DNA of 34,060 nucleotides from contig DATMQA010000052.1 in the NCBI GenBank assembly GCA_035566895.1, positions 1-34,060 of the forward strand, written 5' to 3'. A model generated the notes under the pieces. That model was not told the origin of the DNA, did no database searches, and saw only the letters and a program-made list of their open reading frames with translations. The DNA comes from DATMQA01 sp035566895 (lineage in GTDB: Bacteria; Verrucomicrobiota; Verrucomicrobiia; Limisphaerales; UBA8199). Position 1 is the first letter of the stretch; the number at the start of each line of letters is the position of its first letter. Positions 27,132-33,397 of this stretch are shown piece after piece. The translations under genes were made by a program, and so were the position numbers.

Positions 27132-27839
27132 CTATTGTCCCAACCGCCATTCTTCGCCGTGCTTATGCAGCCGCAAAGCATAGGGCGTCACCCTCACACC
27201 TCCGGCCCGCTCGGGCCCCGGCGCGGCCATCCACAGTCGCACATCAACCCGAACTGAATCCGGCCCGTCCGGCTGTTGCCCCAGGATGCGAAACCCGATG
27301 ACGTTGGTGTTTTCGTCCACGCTCGCCTGAAAGCCCTCCGCGCCTTTCCGAGCCTGCAGTTGTTGCAGCAGGCTCGGCTCCAGGCAGGCGGCGCGCACGT
27401 TCTCGTCCCTTTCCCGCAGCGCCCAGAAATAGGTCTGAATAGTCGCCTCCGGTGTGCTCCATCCTGCGTTGGTCACGCCCTCTTTGCTGAACATACCCGG
27501 AAGATTTGGCAAGGCTACGACAGCACCGCCGTTTGGCCCGGCGGATCGGAGGCGTTGATTCTCGGCCCGAAGCCGCCCGAGTTGCGCCTTCTGCTCCCGT
27601 AACTGCGTAATCTCATTGCGAAGTGCCAGCAAATCACCGGTTTTCTCTTTGAGCCCGGCGATTTCATCCCGGAGGTCTCCATCATCCTTGCGCTGAGAGA
27701 GGTCGGTCCTCAGTTGTTCGGCTTCGGCCTGCTGTTGCTGGAGCGTTCCATTCTCGGCGCGCAAGCTGTTCAAGGTTTGGCGCTGGACCAGTAGCGCGCC
27801 GAGCAGACAAACTGCGATAACCAGGGCGGCGAGCTTCAT
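27132..27839 (-). CDS. Membrane-anchored coiled-coil protein with C-terminal globular domain
   Basis: This 235-residue protein has an N-terminal signal anchor (KLAALVIAVCLLGALLV, residues 2-18), then a long coiled coil (about 20-97, repeated LR.E...L and LREQKAQLGRLRAENQRLR). A proline/glycine linker and a globular domain follow (STPEATIQTYFWALRERDENVRAACLEP ... RVTPYALRLHKHGEEWRLGQ). The last part resembles NTF2-like accessory domains, but I cannot assign a family. Its ATG overlaps the stop of the upstream coiled-coil gene (ATGA), so it is the third gene of a sigma-factor operon and probably acts with it at the membrane. Confidence 0.8.
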   Translation of the reverse strand: MKLAALVIAVCLLGALLVQRQTLNSLRAENGTLQQQQAEAEQLRTDLSQRKDDGDLRDEIAGLKEKTGDLLALRNEITQLREQKAQLGRLRAENQRLRSAGPNGGAVVALPNLPGMFSKEGVTNAGWSTPEATIQTYFWALRERDENVRAACLEPSLLQQLQARKGAEGFQASVDENTNVIGFRILGQQPDGPDSVRVDVRLWMAAPGPERAGGVRVTPYALRLHKHGEEWRLGQ

Positions 27840-28729
27840 GGCGAGTTGTTGGTGGCGCCCGAACGTTGCGGAACCGGATTGCCGGGGCCCCTCTTTACGC
27901 TCCCGTCTGAAAACAGCACGTTCTGGTGAATCGGGCACCGGGCGATGATGTGCTCGGGTGTGGCCGATTCGTCCTTTCCCGATAAGCTCAGCTCGTAGGA
28001 TACCATTTCGGGGCGGAACTGGCCCCAAAAGATGTTTTTGAACTGCTGTTTGCCCGAATCGCCCGGGCAGATCAGCACATTGACTGTCGAAAGCTCGTTG
28101 CTGCAACTGATGATGTCGGTGGGGTAACGGTCCTGGTTGTCCAGCGCCCACGTCCGAATCGCCAGACCAACCTGTTTCAGATTGTTCACGCATGCTTCCG
28201 CTTCGTCTTTCGGCGGGGGCGCCGGCGCCGCTGTCATTACCGCAGGAGCGGAAGCTCGCGCGCGGCGAAAAGCCGCTTTCAGGTGTTCGTTTTCGGAACG
28301 CAGTCGCTCCAGGTCGCCAAGCTCGCCGCGCAGTTGGCCGATCTCCGCCCGCAGCCGGACGACCTCATCGCTCTCCTGGCGCAGGCGTTCCAACTCCTCA
28401 CGTTCCGCCTCGAGAGCGTTGTGCCGGGCTTGTTGGTTGCGGAGTTGTTCGAGCTCGCCGCCGGCCGCGCGCAACTGCTGGTTCTGTTGCTTGAGTTCGC
28501 CGACGAGGTTGGCTTGCACGCCGACGATGACGAGGCAGCTCAGCAGGAACAGGCCGAAAGCCAGGGCCGGCAGCCAGCGACGAAGGGTTCTTTTCCTGGC
28601 CGGTCTTTCTGCAGCGCGCCAGCCTGGCTGTGCCAGGGTAATCTCTGATTGCAGTTGCTTCAGCAGCCACACCGGCGGTGCCGGCTGAGGCCCTTTTCGC
28701 AGGATCTCTTCAATTTGTGTGTCCGTCAT
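27836..28729 (-). CDS. Membrane coiled-coil protein with pseudopilin-like C-terminal domain, candidate anti-sigma factor
   Basis: This 297-residue protein has a short cytoplasmic N-terminus (1-50; TDTQIEEILRKGPQPAPP), one transmembrane helix (about 52-72), a coiled coil of roughly 80 residues (75-157) and an Ala/Pro linker. The C-terminal domain is ACVNNLKQVGLAIRTWALDNQDRYPTDI ... ICPGD ... CPIHQNVLFSDGSVKRG. That domain looks like the body of verrucomicrobial/planctomycete type II pseudopilins (the NLKQ..LA...Y..DN...YP start and the H...VLF.DG.V end) without their prepilin leader. Start and stop overlap both neighbours (ATGA). Lying directly after an ECF sigma gene, it is a candidate anti-sigma or sensor, with the cytoplasmic N-terminus as the possible sigma-binding part. 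Confidence 0.8.
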   Translation of the reverse strand: MTDTQIEEILRKGPQPAPPVWLLKQLQSEITLAQPGWRAAERPARKRTLRRWLPALAFGLFLLSCLVIVGVQANLVGELKQQNQQLRAAGGELEQLRNQQARHNALEAEREELERLRQESDEVVRLRAEIGQLRGELGDLERLRSENEHLKAAFRRARASAPAVMTAAPAPPPKDEAEACVNNLKQVGLAIRTWALDNQDRYPTDIISCSNELSTVNVLICPGDSGKQQFKNIFWGQFRPEMVSYELSLSGKDESATPEHIIARCPIHQNVLFSDGSVKRGPGNPVPQRSGATNNSP

Positions 28730-29301
28730 AGCCGCCTCCGTTCTGTAGCGAGAGTTCCCCTGGCGGCTTTGTTTCGCAACACCTCCAGCGCCTCCCGCAG
28801 GCGATACTTCACTGTGCTCGTCGCGATGCCCAGCGCCTCAGCCGTCTCGCTGAGCGACAGGTCTCCATAATAATGCAGATGCACGACCTGCTTCTGGCCG
28901 TCCTCCAATTGTTCGACCCAGGCGTAAAGTTGCTCCGCCGCTTCCCGGGCCGCCGCATCCTCATCAGGGCCGGGCTCGTCTGCCGCCCGGCTTCGCCACC
29001 ATTCCTCGCTCTGCGCTTGCGCCGGGTTCGCGCTCCGCCGCCAATCCAAATACACATGATAGGCGATCCCGTGAAGCCAGGTCGAAAACGAAGATCGCCC
29101 TGCGAATGAGCCGAGCGAACTCCAGGCCTTGGAAAAAGTTCTTTGGGTCAGGTCAGCCGCATCCTCTTCATTGGGGCACAGGCGCCGCAGGTAAGCGAAG
29201 ATACGTTGGTAAAATAATGCGATCAATTCCGATGCGGCTGCAAAGTCGCCGTTCTGTGCGCGGCCGCATAACTCGGCCGCCTCATCTTTGAGAAGCATCA
29301 T
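28726..29301 (-). CDS. ECF-type RNA polymerase sigma factor
   Basis: This 191-residue sigma-70 family protein has region 2 (LIALFYQRIFAYLRRLCPNEEDAADLTQRTFSKAWSSLGSFAGRSSFSTWLHGIAYHVYLDWRR) and region 4 (LEDGQKQVVHLHYYGDLSLSETAEALGIATSTVKYRLREALEVLR). It would direct transcription of an unidentified regulon. Two ATGs stand side by side (29301, 29298). A small hairpin GTCTG/CAGAC (29304-29321) lies a few bases upstream of the start and could mask it. The stop overlaps the coiled-coil gene (ATGA), the usual linkage of ECF sigma factors with their membrane regulators. Confidence 0.93.
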   Translation of the reverse strand: MMLLKDEAAELCGRAQNGDFAAASELIALFYQRIFAYLRRLCPNEEDAADLTQRTFSKAWSSLGSFAGRSSFSTWLHGIAYHVYLDWRRSANPAQAQSEEWWRSRAADEPGPDEDAAAREAAEQLYAWVEQLEDGQKQVVHLHYYGDLSLSETAEALGIATSTVKYRLREALEVLRNKAARGTLATERRRL

Positions 29302-29890
29302 CTGTCTGATTAGTCGCAGACGGGGCCTCTCCTGGACAAACCTTTTTTACCCGTCCCTGAATGCATCCGGCTGCTGGGTAGTGTGGATATGTTCCGACAC
29401 CCTTCCGGCCTAATCGTGGGAGGGTCTATAGCCCGAGTTGGACGCGGAAAAAGCAGCAACGGGCAATCCGAATGCTTTTTCGAGCCCTTTTGTGCCTTTT
29501 CGTGGCAATCATTTCTCCCGTTCCCTCAGTTTCCTCCTGTTCAACCGATTCCATTCACGAGAGTCAATAGGTATCATTCATGCCTCCATCTCATACTTAA
29601 TACTCATGAGAATTGGATCATTTCATGCTCATCGCATACTTGGCGGCGTATCGCGCCTGCCGCCCGCGTCGGCCACCTATGTTCTCAACCTGTGAATTGT
29701 GCCCGCCCCTCCTCCAGGGTGCGTCCCCCCCTTTTTGTCGTCCGCCCGCTAGACCCGGCCACGCTCCTTACCACCTTTGCCACCGTTCCGTCGCTATCCG
29801 TCGCTATTCGGAGTTCAAACGAGACCCTCCCGGCGCTTTCCGGAGTTTCGTGGGTATTCGCTCGGGCCAACTCATCAAGTCCAAGTGGAG

Positions 29891-29973
29891 TCAAGGTTGC
29901 GTCAAGGTTCCAGTCAAGGTTCAGTCAAGGTTGAAAACCCCTGAAATCAAGGTGAATCAAGGTAAATCAAGGT
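29891..29973 (+). repeat. Seven TCAAGGT direct repeats at helical spacing
   Basis: Copies start at 29891, 29902, 29914, 29925, 29947, 29957 and 29967. The intervals are 11, 12, 11, 22, 10 and 10 bp, so all copies fall near the same face of the helix, with one turn skipped. The first four are GTCAAGGTT and the last three AATCAAGGT. Not a CRISPR, since the spacers are only 3-5 bp apart from the skipped turn. Consistent with an array of protein-binding sites (iteron-like) or with phased DNA. Confidence 0.85.
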
Positions 29974-30126
29974 TGATAATTTTTTCAATCGAAGCGCTTC
30001 ACTCCCCCTCTCTTGGACTTGCCTGGGCCCTCCTGGGGACGCCCCTCCGACTTATGTCTTCCCGTTCCCTTTTCAGCATTTCAACGTTTCAACTTTTATC
30101 TCTTATTGCGCCATCTGTGCCAAAAT

Positions 30127-30151
30127 GGGTCATGGTGCGCTTCCGTGTTGA
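30127..30151 (+). repeat. 25-bp inverted repeat, left copy
   Basis: This 25-mer (starting GGGTCATGG, ending CCGTGTTGA) is the perfect reverse complement of 33426-33450. Beyond the 25 bp the next base differs, then two match. The pair bounds the AT-richer accessory segment. Confidence 0.9.
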
Positions 30152-30201
30152 CGGCAAGATTTGTCGTGGTTAGCGTGTCGATGCCTTTACCTGTTCACGT
30201 T

Positions 30202-30405
30202 ATGAAAAACAGACTCAAGCCATATCTTGACAAAATTCCAGAGGGAGCCAGTGATTTGGCCAAAATTGTCGCTGCACTCAACAATACGCTTTGGCCTGAT
30301 GTTCGCGCGCGGATGGAGGGTGATGAAGCGGTGATTGAATGCAAAAACAAGACAGTGTGGATTAACCAACACTGTCTTGTGTCTGGCGAATGCTCTACTC
30401 CGTAG
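30202..30405 (+). CDS. Small hypothetical protein
   Basis: This 67-residue frame (MKNRLKPYLDKIPEGASDLAKIVAALNNTLWPDVRARMEGDEAVIECKN...) has a plausible amphipathic N-terminal helix and no recognised family. No Shine-Dalgarno sequence is seen. An in-frame ATG at 30181 would add seven residues. The last codons overlap a 12-bp-arm hairpin and the converging GIY-YIG-like gene by 11 bp. Could be a real accessory gene or chance. Confidence 0.35.
   Translation: MKNRLKPYLDKIPEGASDLAKIVAALNNTLWPDVRARMEGDEAVIECKNKTVWINQHCLVSGECSTP
30347..30380. terminator. Hairpin at the junction of two convergent small genes
   Basis: ACAAGACAGTGT and ACACTGTCTTGT are perfect 12-bp arms with a 10-nt loop in which GG/CC can pair further. 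It lies within the 3' end of the plus-strand small gene and just beyond the stop of the minus-strand gene, where a bidirectional terminator would sit. T-runs are weak (TTTTTG on the minus-strand side), so the terminator call is tentative. Confidence 0.5.
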
Positions 30406-30700
30406 TGGCGTTGGTGATTTTGTAAGCGTAAACGAAATCAGTGTTTTCGTCCCCGCCTCCACCTCCGCCCTTGCATCCTAATTCCAGCAACTCAGCCTCG
30501 GCATCGCGGGCTGTTTGCTCGCTGGTGGCTTGCCGGTAAATCCACAGACCGTTTTTCTCGGAAACATTATGGTCTGTGAACAACCGATCCTTGGCATCCT
30601 TGGCGATTCCCACGTACCATTCGCTCCAGTACTGGGAACCGCTCTGCCGAATGTAGTTCTTTATGTCGTTAACTATTTGTGTTTTTGTGTATGCTGCCAT
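30395..30700 (-). CDS. Short GIY-YIG-like hypothetical protein
   Basis: This 101-residue protein (MAAYTKTQIVNDIKNYIRQSG...WSEWYVGIAKDAKDRLFTDHNV...WIYRQATSEQTARDAEAELLELGCKGGGGGGDENTDFVYAYKI) has a YVGI..D...RL..H core, an Arg/Glu-containing helix and a Gly-rich loop before VYAY. It reminds me of a compact family related to the GIY-YIG nuclease fold, although the canonical GIY-YIG pair is not intact, so nuclease activity is doubtful. AGGA lies 7 nt before the ATG at 30700 and decides the start. Its poly-Gly loop and isolated position in an AT-richer segment suggest accessory DNA. Confidence 0.7.
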   Translation of the reverse strand: MAAYTKTQIVNDIKNYIRQSGSQYWSEWYVGIAKDAKDRLFTDHNVSEKNGLWIYRQATSEQTARDAEAELLELGCKGGGGGGDENTDFVYAYKITNATTE

Positions 30701-31046
30701 ACGTCGTCCTAATGTGAACTCCATTGTTGACACCAGGGCCAGAATTTGAGAAGTTTGAAGCGTGCTACCAAACACGATTCCTTGACCAATCCAACCCCGT
30801 TGTTCCCATACCGGAGTTGCGTTGGCATGGAAATCTGGACGCCGCCGCATCGTTGAATGTTGGCGGCGTTCGCCTTTCGGCTTTCAAAGAACAAGACCGT
30901 CCGGTCCTGAAAGTCCTTACGGGAAGGTTGCTGCCCTTACGGGACAGCGGGCCGGACGGCCAAAATCAACCAACGATTCCCGTCTCGGCTTTCAGGCCGA
31001 TCCCCACAATATGTGGGGTCACATGAACCCTAAGTCCCCAATGTGT
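30701..31046. other. Intergenic region with stem-loops, no gene
   Basis: It contains 8-bp inverted repeats ACGCCGCC/GGCGGCGT (30839-30846, 30862-30869) and CCGTCCGG/CCGGACGG (30897-30904, 30952-30959), with CCTTACGGGA twice between the latter arms. A CCCCACA/TGTGGGG hairpin follows (31002-31018). No T-run follows them. It may be a structured leader of the GIY-YIG-like gene, a small RNA, or repeat debris; I cannot tell. Confidence 0.5.
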
Positions 31047-32072
31047 GGTAACGCAAATAGTTTTTACAAAAAATTACGCAAACGATATATTCCTCAATAC
31101 CGCTTAAGATTTTCGAGCAATTCCCGCGCAGTCCAGGCGATCCCGGCCAGCCCCGCGGCTTGTGCCGGGGTCTGATTATGGGCGCTGTGAACCCGGCAGA
31201 AGTTGAAGTGAGCGATTTGCAGAGCTAGAGCGTAACAGTGATTCTGCCATTTCTTGCTAAAACCCATTGTCTTGCGTGTGAACCGGCGATTGAACAGGCG
31301 CACGCTGAGGTTAGTGCGCTCAACGTGATTGGTGCAGATGCGCTTACGATCAGGATTACCGTAAATGGCCTTGCGAGTCACGCCCTTACAAACAACCGGG
31401 TTTAGTCTGCGTTCCGGGATTCCCTCGTAAAGCGGACCAAATATTTTGACTTCTGTGCCGTAGTCAACCGAATCCCCGAATGTCGCTGGAATGTGGAATT
31501 TGTAGGGCTGGAAACCGTCCGTTGTAACTTGAAACCGGCTTGATATTTTCGGTTGAAGCCCCGCCAGAAATTCAGCAGTGCTCGCGGAGGTCCGCTTACC
31601 AAGGAACCAATGCAAAATCAGTTTGGTGTCTCGCTCGACGGCGAGAAAGGCGTATTGATCGCCCCGGAATCGGTCCTCGGGGACGGTGTTTTGCTGCAAG
31701 CAACCGACGAAGCTAAAAACCTCATCCAGTTGCACATCATGCACCGTCAGATTGCGCAGCCGGGTACCGAGCAAGCGAATACATTTTTGTCCCGCAACTT
31801 CCAGTATGGCCAGCACCGTGCGCCGGTTAAGTCCGGTGAGGCGTTCGCAGACGCGGATGCCCGTTCCTTCGCAAAGCAGTTGAATGACCTGGGCAGCCTT
31901 TTCCGGCGAAATCCGCATATCGTCCAGCGGGCGTTCTGGAATGTCGCTAAACGTCTTGGAGCACTGTTTGCAGCGGTAACGCTGAAACCCTTGGGCGTTA
32001 ATTCCGAATTTCACGGCTTGTGTTTGGCATCGGTGACAGACCACTTGACCCTTTCCAGGCCAATCCGTAACC
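31047..32072 (-). mobile_element. IS1-like insertion sequence, tentative ends
   Basis: The transposase at 31094-32044 is flanked by GGTAACGCAAAT (31047-31058, plus) and, on the minus strand from 32072, GGTTACGGATTGG. The two share a GGT-ACG-A pattern and IS1 ends also begin GGT. These ends would give a compact 1026-bp element with 28 bp before the transposase and 47 bp after. No 8-9 bp target duplication is visible, so the ends remain tentative. Confidence 0.45.
31094..32044 (-). CDS. IS1-family transposase, single-frame InsA-InsB-like
   Basis: This 316-residue protein has an N-terminal zinc ribbon (CHRCQTQAVKFGINAQGFQRYRCKQCSKTFSD) and a helix-turn-helix-like stretch (SPEKAAQVIQLLCEGTGIRVCERLTGLNRRTVLAIL), corresponding to InsA. 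A DDE domain corresponding to InsB follows, with acidic residues in LDEVFSFVG, VTTDGFQPY and NHVERTNLSVRLFNRRFTRKTMGFSK. Unlike IS1 of E. coli, both parts are in one frame, so no frameshift is needed. The first available start is GTG 32044. Appears intact. Confidence 0.85.
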   Translation of the reverse strand: MVCHRCQTQAVKFGINAQGFQRYRCKQCSKTFSDIPERPLDDMRISPEKAAQVIQLLCEGTGIRVCERLTGLNRRTVLAILEVAGQKCIRLLGTRLRNLTVHDVQLDEVFSFVGCLQQNTVPEDRFRGDQYAFLAVERDTKLILHWFLGKRTSASTAEFLAGLQPKISSRFQVTTDGFQPYKFHIPATFGDSVDYGTEVKIFGPLYEGIPERRLNPVVCKGVTRKAIYGNPDRKRICTNHVERTNLSVRLFNRRFTRKTMGFSKKWQNHCYALALQIAHFNFCRVHSAHNQTPAQAAGLAGIAWTARELLENLKRY

Positions 32073-32120
32073 TGACAGCGTATCTACCCGATACCGCCAG
32101 AGGCTTCGGCCTTTGGTTGC

Positions 32121-32154
32121 GCCCTGTTGGTGCTCAAACACCGGCAGGGCTTTT
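32121..32154 (+). terminator. Terminator-like hairpin, plus strand
   Basis: GCCCTGTTGGTG and CACCGGCAGGGC pair around a 6-nt loop (CTCAAA) with one two-base mismatch, followed by TTTT and more T-rich sequence. It is oriented to stop plus-strand transcription and lies between the IS1-like element and the tRNA-like sequence. Confidence 0.6.
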
Positions 32155-32197
32155 GTTGTTGATTTTGGCTTGTGCTGTGCTATAAACGGAACCGAAG

Positions 32198-32273
32198 TGG
32201 AGCGCCCGGCGGGAGTCCAACCCGCGATGCCCGGCCTGCAAAGCCGGGTGCCTTGGCATTTGGCTACGGGCGC
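32198..32273 (-). tRNA. Aberrant tRNA-like gene (Cys-like body, inverted anticodon loop)
   Basis: Read on the minus strand from 32273, a full 76-nt cloverleaf forms. It has a 7-bp acceptor GCGCCCG/CGGGCGC, U8-A9, D arm GCC/GGC with loop AAATGCCAA region, anticodon arm CCCGGC/GCCGGG (6 bp) with loop TTTGCAG, variable CATC, T arm GCGGG/CCCGC with loop TTGGACT, discriminator T and encoded CCA. The body and T73 resemble bacterial tRNA-Cys. Three oddities stand out: the loop is the exact reverse complement of the usual Cys loop CTGCAAA (so the anticodon reads TGC); the stem has one extra pair; D-loop G19 and T-loop C56 are exchanged to C19 and G56, keeping the tertiary pair. Ala identity is unlikely since pair 3:70 is G:C. 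It may be a pseudogene or a functional variant. Confidence 0.6.
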
Positions 32274-32286
32274 GTTCAGTTCACTT

Positions 32287-32333
32287 AGGCCAGTAAAAAG
32301 CAGCTTTGATCGGTCGCTTTTACTGGCCTTTTT
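32287..32333 (+). terminator. Strong intrinsic terminator, plus strand
   Basis: AGGCCAGTAAAAAGC pairs with GCTTTTACTGGCCT (14 bp with one bulged A) around a 14-nt loop, followed directly by TTTT. It is oriented to the right, 13 bp beyond the tRNA-like sequence and before the winged-helix-like gene. No plus-strand gene precedes it for about 1.9 kb, so it either insulates the next gene or ends an unrecognised RNA. Confidence 0.75.
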
Positions 32334-32455
32334 GACGTTCACGGCCAAATCTTACTCGAATAATTATTTCATTGCAACTATTTTTTCGCCGTTTGAGGCG
32401 TTTATTTTTACGGCGTAATGACGTTAAATTGTTGAGAATAAATCCCATTTTGATG

Positions 32456-32485
32456 TTGACAACATCGTTGGAGTGGGCAGATATT
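32456..32485 (+). promoter_or_regulatory. Predicted promoter with near-leaderless start
   Basis: A perfect TTGACA (32456-32461) is followed 18 bp later by GATATT (32480-32485), a 4/6 match to the -10 consensus. Transcription would begin around 32492, only a few bases before the ATG at 32495, in line with the absence of a nearby Shine-Dalgarno sequence. Confidence 0.5.
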
Positions 32486-32494
32486 AACGGCACT

Positions 32495-33397
32495 ATGAGT
32501 GATGACATCAAAAAAGACCGAAGCCCGAACTGCCCTAAGTTGAGCCTGTCTCAGGCCATTGAACTTGCAAAAACTCTTTTCAAGCAAGCAGGCAAGTCGA
32601 AGGTAAAGCCTGTTGTGGCAGCGTCCGCGTTGGGCTTTAAGGGATTAAACGGTTCGGCCCTGACCGCCATAGGTGTTCTCAACCAGTACGGGCTATTGGA
32701 CAAAGACGTTACTGGTGGGGTGTCCGTTTCTCAGCAAGGAATTGCCCTTATTCATCCAAAAGACGAGGACCAAAAGCTCGATATTTTACGCAAATCGGCA
32801 CTCAGACCAAAGGTTTTCAAGGAGCTTTTTTCTGGTGGCTTTCATAAGTGCAATGAGTCAGTTCTTTCTAACCATTTGATTCAGAAGCACTTTACGCCAG
32901 ACGCAGCAAAGAAGGTGGCTGGCGTTTTCAAGTCGAATATTGAGCTTGCAAAACTTGGTGATGTGAGTATAGAATCTCTTGGTGAAGCTATCGAAGACAA
33001 GCCAAACGATGCGGAAAAACCACTATTTCAACAAGACCACGTGACTAAGAGCGTCAATAGAACTGGGGATTTTCTGGATGCCTTTTTAAACCCCCCATCC
33101 AAGCCAGTCTCGCGGGAATTTACAATACCGTTATTGAGTGGAACCGTTATTCTCAAAGTGCCCTATCCGATGGATCTGGACGACTTTGAATTTTTCCAAG
33201 AAACGCTTAAGCTGTGGAAAAAGCGACTGGTTAAGCCAGAGAAGCCCACCATTCCACTCCCGGCCAACGCTACGTGGAAGGGAAAAGATTCTGACAAACC
33301 CGTGAAGATCGTTGCCCTGATGGGAGAGAAGGGCGGCGAGCGATATTTTCAGTCCGAGGACGGGACCGGCATACCAGAGTCGCAGCTCGTGTTTTAG
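32495..33397 (+). CDS. Hypothetical protein with N-terminal winged-helix-like domain
   Basis: This 300-residue protein has an N-terminal ~85 residues (KLSLSQAIELAKTLFKQAGKSKVKPVVAASALGFKGLNGSALTAIGVLNQYGLLDKDVTGGVSVSQQGIALIHP) like a winged helix of widespread uncharacterised proteins. An all-alpha middle follows (SALRPKVFKELFSGGF ... FTPDAAKKVAGVFKSNIELAKLG). A linker leads to a C-terminal beta-rich part (REFTIPLLSGTVILKVPYPMDLDDFEFFQETLKLWKK). Function is unknown; DNA binding is inferred from the fold guess. The composition is AT-richer than the left of the window, suggesting transfer. The ATG at 32495 fits the predicted promoter; an upstream in-frame ATG (32372) would lie before that promoter. 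Confidence 0.75.
   Translation: MSDDIKKDRSPNCPKLSLSQAIELAKTLFKQAGKSKVKPVVAASALGFKGLNGSALTAIGVLNQYGLLDKDVTGGVSVSQQGIALIHPKDEDQKLDILRKSALRPKVFKELFSGGFHKCNESVLSNHLIQKHFTPDAAKKVAGVFKSNIELAKLGDVSIESLGEAIEDKPNDAEKPLFQQDHVTKSVNRTGDFLDAFLNPPSKPVSREFTIPLLSGTVILKVPYPMDLDDFEFFQETLKLWKKRLVKPEKPTIPLPANATWKGKDSDKPVKIVALMGEKGGERYFQSEDGTGIPESQLVF

Larger units (their letters stand above)
29302..30201. other. Long intergenic region with a phased repeat array
   Basis: 900 bp in which I see no convincing gene. It contains the promoter region of the sigma operon (minus), a TTTTGTGCC/TTTTCGTGG microrepeat at 29488-29507, the TCAAGGT array (29891-29973) and the left copy of a 25-bp inverted repeat (30127-30151). 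Base composition shifts toward A+T compared with the genes before it. Confidence 0.6.

Noticed and set aside
29891..29973. CRISPR-like direct repeats
   Set aside because: Repeat unit is 7-9 bp and gaps are mostly 3-5 bp, far too short for repeat-spacer structure, and no cas genes are present.
32198..32273. Plus-strand tRNA-Cys reading with loop CTGCAAA
   Set aside because: Only the anticodon arm looks canonical on the plus strand; U8-A9, D arm, T arm and CCA fit only the minus strand.
32198..32273. Ordinary tRNA-Ala(UGC)
   Set aside because: The acceptor has G3:C70 rather than G3:U70, and the body and discriminator T73 do not resemble tRNA-Ala.
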